A stretch of 64,000 bases of DNA from Pterobdella sp. o SKG-2022 (GCA_964035795.1 OZ038324.1:4522680-4586679), one strand, 5' to 3'. Counted from the first letter of the stretch, positions 1-11,633 are shown. The notes: generated by a model not told the origin, from the letters alone. Numbers and translations are program-made.

Positions 1-1960
1 AGTGGTGCTTGCGATATGCTGATTGGAAAGGATTAAAATTAGGAGATGATGAAACGTGAGAAATTATTCTGGAAAGAACGAGTCTTTCGATAATTTTTGA
101 AATGGTGCTCAGGTTAGAAATAGGGCGGTAGTTCGAAGGAATGGTAGGGTCCAAATTGCCTTTCTTAAGCAAAGGGAGAACTTGTGCTGTTTTAAAGGAG
201 GCGGGGAATATTGCTTGGGAAAAAGCCAATTTGGTAAGTTTGGAAATTATTTGAGCAAAAAGATGAGAAAAGCGTTTTAAAGTGGATGTGGGGATTAAGT
301 CTAATGAAGAAGATTTGTTGGGTAAAGAGTGAATTAGCCTATTCACTTCTTCAATACTGACAAATGAAAAATAAGAGAGTGATGTTCGATTGTCTGGTAG
401 AATAGGGTCTGTGCAGCGCAAAATGGACGTTGGCAAAGATTTGTGAATAAGAGCGATTTACTCTTTAAAAAAGCTACTAAAGGTATTCACAAGATTGATA
501 GCTTCTGAAGAGCTGCGTGGCGGAGAAGAAGGAGATCTATGTAGGATGGAGTTGGCAGTTTTCCAAAAAACTTTCGAGTTTGGTTTGACAGACGCAAGCA
601 CGTTGTTAAAATACTCAGCACGGGATTTAAAGATGAAAGCGCGAGCAGTCTTACGAGATTCCTTGGGGGCAGCAAGAAGACTGGCTGGAACAGGCTTGGA
701 TGACCTTAACAATAAGGAAATTTTTTTCTCGTTTTCGTCTTTTTCTTTTGGCGGCAATGGCGTCAGTGGTTAGCTTGTGATGGGAGTGACTGTTGGGGCG
801 AAAGATGTGGGTGCGAAAAGGGGCATGGTGGTCGATAAGTGATTGAAAAGAGTTGTTCATTGTTGTAAGAAACTCTTCAACTGGAACACCAAAAAGGTTA
901 GTTAGTGTATTATGAGTATGTCTGAGATCTTTCTCGAAGACACCATTATCAAAGTTTTCAAAGGAGCGGGAAATTACAATGCGAGGGGGAAGGGGAGGAG
1001 AAGCGAGGTTGAGACTGCATAAAATAAGATAGTGATCGGAGTCAAAAATTTCTCTGCCGATTTCTTGTATGAGCTGACTGTTAGGTTTTGGAATAATGAT
1101 GAGGTCAAGGATGTTACCAAGTCTGTGGGTGGGGAAGTCTATGTGCTGGACCAGCTCGAGTTCACGTAAAAGAGCACTAAGCGGGTTGTCATGAGACGTA
1201 CAATTTGGGGTGTTGAAATCACCAGCCAATATAAAATTTGAAGCACGAGAATAAAGGAAATAAAGATGAGACGTGAGCTCGCAGATGAAATTGCCGGTGT
1301 TTGGAGGACGGTAGATCACCGATAGAAACAGTGTGACGAAAAAGACACTTTGGCTGTCAATGATTCAAAAGAAGAGTGAGACGGTGTTTTAATGGCATCC
1401 AATCTAATGGAGTTTCTGGAAATTACAGAAATACCTCCACCTCGTTTACCAATGGGTCGGTGTGAGTGTAAGACATAAAAGCCATGAGGCACAATGTCAT
1501 ATTTTGTGACATTGTCTGCGTTTTCAGAAATCCAAGTTTCCATCAAAGCAATAATGTCAAGTTTAAGAGAAAGGATAGTATCGAGTATAAAAGAAGACTT
1601 ACTACAAGTAGACCTAGGATTGAGAAGAGCGAATTTAGTAGACAAAGGACTTTAGGATGAGAGGCTGACCGTCATTCCCAAGCCGTACGTCCCATCTTGA
1701 GTCGCACTTGTTGTCTATAAAGGGGACAAGAGGAGGATGTTGTGACGTGGTCATGGCAAGAGCGCTTTGATTTAAAGCAGGGAACACAAAAGGAAAGAGA
1801 GGTTTTAAGACAGTTGTCAGACGAATGGTCTTTGCCGCAGTGCTCACATATTCTAGGATTTTGGCACTTAGATATGTTATGACCATAAGTCTGATAATTC
1901 AGACATCTAGTTGAATGGATGCGAAAGTGGAAAGGGAATCCACCAAAAAGGAAAAATTAA
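1..1960 (-). mobile_element. Non-LTR retrotransposon (LINE) copy A, 5'-truncated, runs off the left edge
   Basis: Minus-strand remnant of the same family as the copy at 2437-6781. From high to low coordinates it holds the end of ORF1 (zinc-knuckle region, 1635-1886), an apurinic-type endonuclease (651-1645) and the start of the reverse transcriptase (below 470). Endonuclease hallmarks seen: METW, KRGGGIS, IYRPPN, AGDFNTPNC, HRLGNILDLI and a terminal SDH. The reading frame is broken at about 1318 and again before 470, so it is not intact. The 5' end lies inside ORF1 near 1960, the truncation expected of target-primed reverse transcription. Unlike copies B and C, the stretch after NPLSALLRELELVQHIDFP stays in frame, so this copy comes from a lineage without their shared frameshift. 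Confidence 0.9.
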
Positions 1961-2436
1961 ACTGAGATATATTCACAAAAGAATTCTTAGATACCTGAAA
2001 TGACAATGAGCTATGTTAACAATGATAATAATGCTCAATAAAAATCAGATAAATGCCACTAGATATAAAATATTCAAAATTAACTAAAAACGTTATTGTA
2101 ATAAAAAAATATATTTTACCATAAGAAAAATTCTCAGTACATGTTTACTCACAAAACTTTAAATCACTCGAAATTCCAAGAACCGTCAGACAAAAAGCGT
2201 TGAAATTAGTATTATTCACACGCCAATAGTAGTATTTCTATCGTTCTTCACCTTATCGTAACCCTCAACTAATTTCAATACACTATAAAAAAAATCTATA
2301 TCAAGTGATTGGACCTCTTACACTGTTTATGATTAGTTTTTATATAAAATGAAATTAATTATTTCCCAAATTTATTTATTATCATGATTTTTTTCCAAAA
2401 GCCACAATAAAATTACATTATTATTGAAGTTCGTCT
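1961..2436. other. A+T-rich spacer between LINE copies A and B
   Basis: No gene or RNA is visible. The stretch separates the truncated head of copy A from the ORF1 start of copy B, and its right part may be the 5' UTR of copy B. Confidence 0.5.
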
Positions 2437-3891
2437 ATGGTCGATAATATGTCCGCCATCGAAATAATTTGTTCCGAGATTGATTCTATTCAAGCAGCTC
2501 TCAACACGTTAAAAAGTAATGTGTTGAACTTAATAAAGCCTGAAAAACCTTCGGTTCCAAAAAAAAGAGGGCGAAAGCCGAAGACTATGACCACCTCAGC
2601 TCCTTCACTTTTCTCGCCTACCACATCTTCTTTGACTACTTCTTATCCTTCAACTACTTCACTTTTTTCGACCACTACATTTACTTCAACTACCACATCT
2701 TCTTCAAGCACTTCAATCTTCTTAACCACTACATCTCCTTCGACTGCCTCAATCTCCTTGACCACTACATCTCCTTCAACTAACTCTTCATCTCATGCAA
2801 TAACTCCACTCCTCTCAACTACTCCATCTTCCTCATCAAGCTCAACCTCAACAACTATGACCACTTCTCCAACTTCATCCACAAGCATGACATCATTTTC
2901 AACTTCTCCATCTCCTGCTTCTACAACAACTACTTCATCTCTTAGTTTAATTAATAATTTTCCATCATTAATTTCACTAGAATCATTCTTACCAATCAAT
3001 ACAATCACATCTACTCTTACTTCTAACTCACCTCAACCTACTTACAGCACTATTGTTAAGTCAAAAAACAAGCACACCCTTTCCTCTCCACCCACTAACA
3101 AATTCTCACACTCATTCCCCCCCAACCAACATATGAACCAGCCTATCAAGAAAACTCCACCAATAATTAAATATTTGACTAAAATTACTTCCACCATAGG
3201 TGAGACTCCAAGTGAGCTCTGCAGAAGATTGGTTTCATCCATTAACCTTTCTAAACAGACCTTTAAGTCTTATCCCAAGCATGTTCGTGAGTCTACTGAT
3301 GCCGTTGTCTGGGAAGCTGACTCTGCTGATTTGCTCAAAGATGCCAAACTTTTTCTTTCCTCTCTTCCCAACATCCGCCTTCATGACCCAATTCTTTTAA
3401 ACCCAACAATTACTGTTCTGGGTCTACCGACATGGGTTTCGGATAAAGAACTGGAAACCTCTCTCAATCTTCTCTTTCCATCTGCTCATCCCAGTGCTCT
3501 TCGTGCCTTCAGACAGAGGCCTAACGCACGAAACCCTTCTACCCGTGATTGGCTTATCCAAGTTCCAAGCACTGTTTTTCCCACTCTGATCAAGTCCAAG
3601 AATATTCACCTCCCTTTTGGTAGATTTCCTTTCCACTCCCGTATTCACCCTACTAGATGTCTGAATTGCCAGACTTATGGCCATAATATAGCTAAATGCC
3701 ACAACCCTAGAGTATGTGAGTACTGTGGCAAAGACCATCCGTCTGACAACTGCTCTAGATCTTCTCTTCCCTTCTGTGTTCCTTGTTTTAGATCAAATCG
3801 TCCTTGCCATGACCATGTCACCACATCCTCTTCTTGTCCGGTGTACAAGCAACAAGTGCGACTTGAGATGGGGCGTACGGCCTGGCAATGA
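2437..3891 (+). CDS. LINE ORF1 nucleic-acid-binding protein (zinc-knuckle)
   Basis: 484-residue ORF1 protein, expected to coat element RNA. It has a short N-terminal region with a basic KKRGRKPK patch (about residues 42-49), then a roughly 150-residue Ser/Thr/Pro-rich linker built of degenerate TTTSPSTS-type repeats. A conserved domain follows (about 260-400), ending in Cys/His clusters CLNCQTYGHNIAKC and CEYCGKDHPSDNC and the family signature CPVYKQQ near the C-terminus. This CCHC arrangement is known from Jockey, I and CR1-type ORF1 proteins. The stop overlaps the sequence CAATGA, and ORF2 begins 15 bases further on, so ORF2 is probably translated by reinitiation. The frame is intact over its whole length, unlike ORF2. 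Confidence 0.88.
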   Translation: MVDNMSAIEIICSEIDSIQAALNTLKSNVLNLIKPEKPSVPKKRGRKPKTMTTSAPSLFSPTTSSLTTSYPSTTSLFSTTTFTSTTTSSSSTSIFLTTTSPSTASISLTTTSPSTNSSSHAITPLLSTTPSSSSSSTSTTMTTSPTSSTSMTSFSTSPSPASTTTTSSLSLINNFPSLISLESFLPINTITSTLTSNSPQPTYSTIVKSKNKHTLSSPPTNKFSHSFPPNQHMNQPIKKTPPIIKYLTKITSTIGETPSELCRRLVSSINLSKQTFKSYPKHVRESTDAVVWEADSADLLKDAKLFLSSLPNIRLHDPILLNPTITVLGLPTWVSDKELETSLNLLFPSAHPSALRAFRQRPNARNPSTRDWLIQVPSTVFPTLIKSKNIHLPFGRFPFHSRIHPTRCLNCQTYGHNIAKCHNPRVCEYCGKDHPSDNCSRSSLPFCVPCFRSNRPCHDHVTTSSSCPVYKQQVRLEMGRTAWQ

Positions 3892-3906
3892 AGGCCTACA
3901 TTACTC

Positions 3907-6781
3907 ATGCACAATCAAAATCCATCTCCTTTTGTGAAGTTTGGTCTTCTCAATCCCCGTTCCACTCGCAACAAATCCACTCTTATCCTGGACGCGATCT
4001 CCACTCACTGTTTCGATATCCTTGCATTGACTGAAACGTGGATCCCGGAAGATGCTGACAATGTCACAAAATACGACATTGTTCCCCCAGGTTACCATGT
4101 TCTACATTCTCATCGTTCTAGTGGAAAGCGCGGTGGTGGTATTTCTTTGATTTCCTCCAACTCCGTTAAACTGACACTTGTAAAATCTGAAATACACTCT
4201 TCCTTTGAAGCATTAACTGCCCAAGCCTCTTTCCTAACACGTTCCTTAACCATTTCTGTTATTTACCGCCCTCCTAACTCAAGTAATTTTATTCGTGAAC
4301 TCACAGCTCATCTTTATTTTCTTTCTTCGACATTCAATCATTTCATAATGGCTGGAGATTTTAATACCCCTAATTGTCATCATCTTGATAATCCCCTTAA
4401 TATTCTTTTGCGAGCACGGTTTGATGCAGCATATTAACTTTCCAACTCACAGGCTTGGCAATACTCTTGATCTTGTTATCACAACGGCTTCTCTCTCTCA
4501 TCTTATTTCTGACCCTGTCAGCGAAATTTTTGAATCTGATCATTTCTTTATTTCGTGCCGTCTTAACCTCGTACGGCCCCACCTTTCACCTCATCGTGTC
4601 ACTTCTCGGTCTTTCAGGAATCTCAACTTGGCCGGCTTTGGAAAGGATGTCAATTTTATAAGCGATTTACTTATTAATTCTCCAATCTCTAAGGTCGATG
4701 ACTTTGTTAGTTCCATGGACAAATTGTTTCTTTCGCTGATGAATTCTCATGCTCCTTTACGCAGTCATACTTTTCGCCCCAGATTGCATTCACACTTTCA
4801 TCTGTCTGAAAATGCTCTCTCTGCCAAACGCCGAAGAAGGAAAATCGAGAGACAGATATCCAGTCTCCGAAAGCTTTGTGTGCAAGTCCCTGATGATCTT
4901 TTACAGGAATTCCGTATTTCACGTAAACTCGCCCGCGCCGCCATTAACAAGTCACGTGCTGATTATCTTAATCTATCGCTATCTTCAGCGACACCTAACT
5001 CCAAAGCCTTTTGGAAAACGGCGAACTCCATACTTCACAGGTCTCCTCCACTTCCTCCGCGGACTCCGGCGGAATATGATCTTTTTGTTGAAAACTTTAG
5101 CACTTTTTTCAAGACTAAGATTGAGTTGATTCATAGCTCGTTACCGATCACTAATCTTCCCCGTCTGCCCTTCTTAACTGACAGTGATCAATCAAATCTC
5201 TCATTTTTCTCACCTCCTAGTGTTGACGAAATCATCAAATTGATCAATTCTCTCCCAAATAAATCCTCACCTTTAGATATAATCTCTGTTTTCCTGCTGA
5301 AGCAGTTTTCCGGCATCTTCGCCTCCATTATATGCAAACTTTCGGCTCTTTCCTTTTCACAGGGTATTTTTCCAACTTCATTCAAAACGGCGCAGGTAAC
5401 CCCTTTACTGAAAAAATATAATCTAGACTCCATGCAACCATCCAATTATCGTCCAATTTCAAACCTCAGCACCATCTCAAAGATCTTAGAAAGGGTTGTT
5501 CTCAAAAGATTATCCTCTCATGTTTCTGTACTGCGTAACTTCAACCTTTTCCAGTCGGCGTATCGCTCACATCACTCAACGGAAACTGCGCTTTTGTACA
5601 TCACTGACAGCCTCAGCAATATCTGTGCTACCGGGTCTGCGGCCGTCTTAGTGTCTTTAGATATTTCAGCAGCTTTTGACACCATTATTCATCCAAATAT
5701 GCTGCATATCCTTGAAGACTACTTTCACATTTCTGGAATTGCTTTATCCTGGTTTCAGTCCTATCTTTCCGAACGCAAGCAATTTGTTAAGATAAGCTGC
5801 TCTTCTTCTACCCCTGTCTCCCTTCGACTTGGTGTTCCTCAAGGTTCTGTTCTTGGGCCCATACTCTTTTCTCTTTATGCTTCTCCTATAAGCGAGATCA
5901 TACAGAAGCACGACGTTCTATATCATCAGTTTGCTGATGATATTACCCTCTTTACAGGCGCTTCTTACCTTGATCCTCATCCCAGCCTCACTAAGATATC
6001 TGAATGCATCACTGAGCTCAATCTTTGGTTTTCTAACAATCACCTCATGTTGAATCCTAACAAAAGCGAAGTGATGTTTGTCGGCAGTCCCATACTCCTT
6101 TCCAAATCCAATCTTCCCACTGAAGTAATCTTTGACGGCACTACTCTTTCCGTAACGTCCAAACTGAAGATACTATGTGTAACTCTTGATTCTAGACTCA
6201 ACTTTACACACTTTGTCTCTCAGATCATACAATCATCCAACTTTCATCTCCATGCGATCAGACAGGCACGCAAGTTCCTACCCTTTGACACTGCCGTTGC
6301 TCTGATCATCTCTTTAGTTCTTTCAAGGATTGATTACTGTAACTCTCTTCTTTGTCGACTCTCGAACTGTCTTATTTCTAAGTTGCAATCTCTCCAAAAT
6401 GGCGCTGCTAAAACCGTTCTTCAAGCCGACTACTTTTCTTCATCTCACACCTGTCTCGATCGCCTCCATTGGCTGCCGGTCGTACTAAGAGCCCAGTTCA
6501 AGTTGCTATGGCTCACCGCTAACATCTTATATTTTAATCAGCCGGCTTATTTATATGACCGTCTTTCCATTAGACAGACTTCTGAATCTCTCAGGTCTTC
6601 GAACTCTGGTTTATGGCTGCATCAGCCTGTCTCTTCTAACTCTTTTTTATATCGCTCCTTCTCGCATATCGCCCCTCACTTATGGAACTCTCTTCCACTT
6701 AATCTCCGTCTTTCACCTTCTCTTAAAGTTTTTCGCAAGCGTTTAAAGACGCATCTTTATAACCAAATTTCTCTCTCATAG
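3907..6781 (+). pseudogene. LINE ORF2: endonuclease + reverse transcriptase, one frameshift
   Basis: ORF2 of copy B. The 5' segment (3907-4437) is an APE-type endonuclease with LNPRSTRNKS, TETWIPEDADN, GKRGGGIS, YRPPNSSN and AGDFNTPNC. A frameshift near 4430 moves the frame, and 4385-6781 continues with THRLGNTLDLV, ESDHFF and a complete RT: SNYRPISNLS, SLDISAAFDT, GVPQGSVLGPILFSLY and the catalytic FADD at about 5930. The C-terminal part ends in the usual APHLWNSLPLNLR block. Without the shift it would be one protein of about 950 residues, normal for the group. Copy C carries the same frameshift, so it predates the split of copies B and C or it is a recoding site. Confidence 0.88.
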
Positions 6782-6840
6782 CCCTTCTGATTAGAGCAGC
6801 GCCTCTGCAGCAAACCTAGCTTGCAAACTGTGCGCCCTAC

Positions 6841-6881
6841 AAATAATAAATAATAAATAATAATAATAATAATAATAATAT
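6841..6881. repeat. (TAA)n tail of LINE copy B
   Basis: Run of TAA units directly after the conserved TGCGCCCTAC 3' terminus, as expected for a LINE with a microsatellite tail. Confidence 0.8.
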
Positions 6882-7945
6882 ATCCTAGATTAGTACATAT
6901 TTGAGCATAAATGAGTTGAAGATTCTTGTGAAAAATAATTTGTGTATAATAATAAAAATCTTAATTGAATGTTAAATAAAAAATTGAATTAACAGGGATT
7001 AAATGTCTGTGATATAAGAAATTAAGATAACAGTGACTTATTATTTGTATTTTTCAGCATGAATAAACACCTCTGAATTGAATCTGTTTCGAAAACTGTG
7101 CGCCCTATGAAAGAAATAATAAATAAGTATTCTTTTAAACATATGTATTGAGTTTCATGTCTTAAAATTTTTAAAATTCCTTAGTTTTGTGTTCAACATC
7201 ATTTAGAAATAAAGAAATAAACAATAAAAATAAAAAAGAAATAAAGAAATAAACAATAAAAATTTAAATAAATAATAAATAAGAATAATTAAATAATGAA
7301 AATGATAATTAAATCAAAAACTAAAAGATAGGTAACTGACTAAATTAAATGAAATTAAAAGTTAATTTTGATGTTATAAAAAAAATTAATTAAAAAAAAA
7401 TTTTTTTTTGATGTTGTCAGAATCCAAAGAACTAAAAAATACTAGAAGAAAATAAACAGTCTTAATGATAACATGGATGGAAGTTTTATCAAAAAGTTGA
7501 ATAATAATGAAAACTGAAATCAATATAACTAAAAAATAACAAAAACAGCAAAATAAGGTGAATGGGATTATTATTTTTTTTTTATTTTTCTGATTGAAAC
7601 AATTTAAGAATAACAAAACGAACAACCAAATAGAAAAAAAGCAATAATAATTTGATAAATAACAAAAATAATTTAACAAGCATAAAATGGAACAATAATT
7701 GTCTAATGCTTTAATAAATAAACCTTCTAAGTCATCATGACGTAGTACTGGTTGATTTATTTTTTGAGCTTACGGAAATTCTTCTAGGTGTAATCATATG
7801 AAAACAAAATAATCAAAATAACAAATAATAAAAAAAATAAAGTAATTTTTAAAAATATTGAGATCAATAATAATAAGATTATTAAAGTTATAAAATGAAG
7901 TGAATCTTTGATTAGATTATTAACAATGTTAATAATGTGGAACAT
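6882..7945. other. A+T-rich spacer with a second, solo LINE 3' terminus
   Basis: Low-complexity A+T-rich DNA with no convincing gene. The open frames on the minus strand here are compositional. At about 7080-7130 an AAACTGTGCGCCCTATGAAA block followed by AATAATAAATAAG repeats the 3' terminus of LINE copy B, so a very short 3'-only copy, or a second end of the same insertion, lies here. Confidence 0.5.
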
Positions 7946-8047
7946 TGACGTCAACACTAGGAGGTGAGAAAAATGAGAGATTTGATTGGTCACTGTCAGT
8001 TAAGAAAGGCTGCCGGGGAAGATTAGTGATCGGTAACGAGCTATGAA

Positions 8048-9052
8048 TCAAATCAATCTTAGTCTTGTAAAAGTGCTAAAGTTATCAACAAAACGATCAT
8101 ATTCCGCAGAAGTCCGGGGAGGAAGTGGAGGAGACCTGTGAAGTATGGAGTTCGCCGTTTTCCAAAAGGCTTTGGAGTTAGGTGTCGCTGAAGATAGGGA
8201 CAGATTAAGATAATCAGCACGTGACTTGTTAATGGCGGCGCGGGCGAGTTCACGTGAAATACGAAATTTTTGTAAAAGATCATCAGGGACTTGCACGCAA
8301 AGCTTTCGGAGACTGGATATCTGTCTCTCGATTTTCCTTCTTCGGCGTTTGGCGGAGAGAGCATTTTCAGACAGATGAAAGTGTGAATGCAAGCTGGGGC
8401 GAAAAGTATGACTGCGTAAAGGAGCATGAGAATCCATCAGCGAAAAGAACAATTTGTCCATGGAACTAACAAAGTCATCGACCTTAGAGATTGGAGAATT
8501 AATAAGTAAATCGCTTATAAAATTGACATCCTTTCCAAAGCCGGCCAAGTTGAGATTCCTGAAAGACCGAGAAGTGACACGATGAGGTGAAAGGTGGGGC
8601 CGTACGAGGTTAAGACGGCACGAAATAAAGAAATGATCAGATTCAAAAATTTCGCTGACAGGGTCAGAAATAAGATGAGAGAGAGAAGCCGTTGTGATAA
8701 CAAGATCAAGAGTATTGCCAAGCCTGTGAGTTGGAAAGTTAATATGCTGCATCAAACCGTGCTCGCAAAAGAATATTAAGGGGATTATCAAGATGATGAC
8801 AATTAGGGGTATTAAAATCTCCAGCCATTATGAAATGATTGAACGATGAGAATATAAAACATGCTAACCTGGGAGAACAATGTCGTATTTTGTGACATTG
8901 TCGGCATCTTCCGGGATCCACGTTTCAGTCAATGCAAGGATATCGAAACAGTGAGTGGAGATCGCGTCCAGGATAAGAGTGGATTTGCTGCGAGTGGAAC
9001 GGGGATTGAGAAGGCCAAACTTCACAGAAGGAGATGGATTTTGATTGTGCAT
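8048..9052 (-). pseudogene. LINE copy C ORF2 fragment (endonuclease, broken)
   Basis: Endonuclease remnant in pieces: LNPRSTRSKSTLIL and TETWIPEDADN (8864-9052), a deletion where the GGG and YRPPN blocks should be, AGDFNTPNC (within 8739-8921), then after the shared frameshift THRLGNTLDLV and ESDHFF up to the linker before RT (8048-8791). No RT motifs follow. Non-functional. Confidence 0.8.
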
Positions 9053-9067
9053 GAGTAAGGCAGGCCT

Positions 9068-10231
9068 TCATTGCCAGGCCGTACGCCCCATCTTAAGTTG
9101 CACTTGTTGCTTATACACCGGACAAGAAGAGGATGTGGTGACATGGTCATGACAAGGGCGATTTGATTTAAAGCAGGGAACACAGAAGGGAGGAGAAGAT
9201 CTAGAACAGTTGTTAGACTGATGGTCTTTGCCACAGTGCTCACATATTCTAGGGTTGTGGCATTTAGATATATTATGGCCATAAGTCTGGCAATTCAGAC
9301 ATCTAGTAGGGTGAATACGGGAGTGGAAAGGAAATTTACCAAAAGGGAGATGTATATTCTTGGACTTGATCAGCGTGGGAAAAACAGTGCTTGGAACTTG
9401 GATAAGCCAATCACGGGTAGAAGGATTTCGTGCGTCAGGCCTCTGTCTGAAGGCACGGAGAGCGCTGGGATGAGCAGATGGAAAGAGGAGATTGAGAGAG
9501 GTCTCCAGTTCTTTATCCAAAACCGATGTCGGTAGACCCAGAACAGTGATTGTTGGGTTTGAAAGAATTGGTTCATGGAGGCGGATGTTGGGAAGAAAGG
9601 AAAGAAAAAGTTTGGCATCTTTGAGTAAATCAGCAGGGTCAGCTTCCCAAACAACGGCATCAGTAGACTCACGAACATGTTTGGGATAAGACTTAAAGGT
9701 CTGTTTAGAGAGGTTAATGGATGAAACCAATCTTCTGCAGAGCTCACTTGGAGTCTCACCTGTGGTGGAAGTAATTTTAGTCAAATATTTAGTTATAGGT
9801 GGAGTTTTCGTGATAGAATGGTTTATATGTTGGTTGGGGGGGAGTGAGTGTGAGGTGTTGTTAGTGGGTGGAGAAGAAAAGGTGTGCTTGTTTTTTGACT
9901 TAACAATAGTGCTGTAAGTAGGTTGAGGTGAGTTAGAAGTAAGAGTAGATGTGATTGAATTGATTGGTGAGAATGATTCTAGTGAAATTAATGATGGAAA
10001 ATTATTAATTAAACTAAGAGATGAAGTAGTTGTAGAAGCAGAAGATGGAGAAGTTGAAAATGATGCCATGCTTGTAGATAAAGTTGGAGAAGTGGTCATA
10101 GTTGTTGAAGTTGAGCTTGATGAAGAAGATGGAGTTGTTGAAAAGAGTGGAGTTATTGCATGGGATGAAGAGTTAGTTGAAGGAGATGTAGTTGTAGAAG
10201 CAGGAGATGGAGAAGTTGAAAATGATGCCAT
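9068..10231 (-). pseudogene. LINE copy C ORF1 fragment (zinc-knuckle protein, N-terminus missing)
   Basis: 387 open codons matching ORF1 of copy B from the Ser/Thr-rich linker to the C-terminus, with CLNCQTYGHNISKC, CEHCGKDHQSNNC and CPVYKQQV. The N-terminal basic region is missing. The linker contains a duplicated block: SFSTSPSPASTTTSP and SFSTSPSSASTTTSS occur about 50 residues apart, where copy B has one. The first ATG is internal, so this is a fragment and not a complete gene. Confidence 0.8.
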
Positions 10232-10734
10232 GCTTGTAGATGAAGTTAATTATTTTCTTTATTTTTATTTTTATTTATATTATTTTGAATAAATATTTTT
10301 ATTATTATTTTATAAATTTTTTTAAAATTATTTTTAAAAATTTCATTTGTTTTTCATGGTTGAATCTTCGTTTAATGAGGTAATTTAAGATAAGATTAAA
10401 CAGCATGAAGTCGCCATAGAATCATTATAATTATATGTTTATTATTTATTTCACATTTAATTACTTGCTAGAGTTTTATGACAAGGCTTTAGTTATTTAA
10501 ATTATAAGTTTAAAAAATTTTTTTTCAAATCTTCACTTTTGATTTTAGTTGTTATAATTGAAATTATTATATTTGTAAATGTTACTTAGTTAACGAAAAG
10601 CTTTGTATCTCATTAAAATTTATTTGTGCTTCTAAATATACTCATTTGATTGTGTCTAGTGTAAAATCAAAATTATTATTTATTTTAAAATCATTAATTT
10701 AACTTAATAATCTTCTTTAGCCAAAGTAAATACT

Positions 10735-10912
10735 GCAAATTATTTGAACACTAAAGATAATTTTATTAAGTACAAAGCTTTTCGTTAGCAAAGTAAAATT
10801 ATCAAGTGCGGTAAAATTTAAAGACCTTCTATAACTGAATTTTAACGTACTTGATAATGTTAATTTTTTAACGAAAAGCTTTATACTAAAATTACCTCGA
10901 GTTCAAATAATT
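10735..10912. repeat. Palindromic MITE-like element (AAGCTT-core family), copy 5
   Basis: Two arms of about 75 bp pair with each other. The left arm reads ATTTGAACACTAAAGATAAT..AAAGCTTTTCGTTAGC..TTATCAAGTGCG and the right arm is its diverged reverse complement. The core TAACGAAAAGCTTT is shared with the copies at 19842, 27297, 27660 and 52243. The arms here are more diverged than in those copies, so it is probably an older one. Confidence 0.65.
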
Positions 10913-11397
10913 GCATCAATTGAACTGAGCAATAAATTATATATATAATTTTTCGAAACGTTCAAGTCAAAATAAGAGGTTTTATAACATTTAAAAAAAA
11001 TGCTATAGTTTCACGAAGGAAACAAACAAAGAGTATCTATTGGTTAATAATTTTTTTTAATCAAATGATAAGGTAAGTTTGTCTACGAAAAACTTTGTGA
11101 TTTAAGTTTATAAATATCTTGTTTTTTCTTTCACTATTTTTTGGTTTAGGCTATTTTTACATTTAGATAATTTGGCATGTTTTTTTGGAAACCAATTGGT
11201 AATGTAAGATTTTCTAACGAAAAGCTTCGTGTATCGATAAACACTTTATGTAATTTTGGTTACCTTGTTATAAATTTTCTATACATGTCTCTGAAATTCC
11301 ATTAGTAATTGGGTGAATTCTTTAGGAATATACCTACAAAAAAGTACCATAAATAAAATACATATGATGTTTCTAAAATTCGTTTTCATATACTTTT

Positions 11398-11580
11398 ATA
11401 TAATTTTTCAGAGACATCTTATGTATGTTTTATATGGCAATTGAAATTCAAAAACATCAATTGAGGATTCATACATTTATAATTTTCGATTAGTATAGCC
11501 TTATCATAAAACGAAAGTTATAGCTTTTAATTTAAATAAATGTATGAATTTTCAATTGATGTTTTTAAAGTTTAATTACT
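11398..11580 (+). repeat. Interspersed hairpin repeat, family 2, copy 1
   Basis: Starts with TTTTTCAGAGACATCTTATG and contains an internal inverted repeat (AAAAACATCAATTGAGGAT against AATTGATGTTTTTAAAG). The same sequence in the same orientation recurs at 59053-59232 inside COP1. The length of about 180 bp and the hairpin suggest a MITE. A further inverted version of the leading motif lies just upstream, near 11283 and 11360. Confidence 0.65.
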
Positions 11581-11633
11581 TTTATATAATGAAATAGCAA
11601 ATATTTATACGTTAATCATAAAAACAAGACAAT

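Larger units (their letters stand above)
2437..6881 (+). mobile_element. Non-LTR retrotransposon (CR1/L2/Jockey-like LINE) copy B, nearly full length
   Basis: Two-ORF LINE: a zinc-knuckle ORF1 at 2437-3891, then an endonuclease/RT ORF2 at 3907-6781, then a short 3' UTR ending in a TGCGCCCTAC motif and a (TAA)n tail. The order is that of APE-type LINEs, and the GCGC..TA..TAAT-type 3' terminus recalls the CR1/L2 group, but assignment to a clade needs a tree. Copies A and C of the same family flank it in the opposite orientation. ORF2 has a single frameshift near 4430, so the element as read is not autonomous unless the shift is recoded. Confidence 0.9.
7946..10255 (-). mobile_element. LINE copy C, inverted, truncated at both ends
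   Basis: Minus-strand copy very similar to copy B. It runs from the Ser/Thr-rich linker of ORF1 (near 10255) to just after the endonuclease, ending near 7946 at the point matching about 5230 of copy B. It therefore lacks the RT and the 3' end, which is unusual for a LINE, where the 3' end is normally kept. It has an internal deletion of roughly 0.2 kb in the endonuclease near 8855 and shares the frameshift of copy B. This pattern fits duplication or rearrangement of a LINE-bearing segment better than an independent retrotransposition. Confidence 0.88.

Noticed and set aside
7386..7993. Hydrophobic minus-strand frames resembling membrane proteins
   Set aside because: A+T-rich low-complexity DNA gives Phe/Leu/Ile-rich translations; no start context, homology or splice sites.
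9951..10292. Acidic Val/Glu-rich plus-strand frame
   Set aside because: Antisense of the Ser/Thr linker of the LINE ORF1 in copy C.
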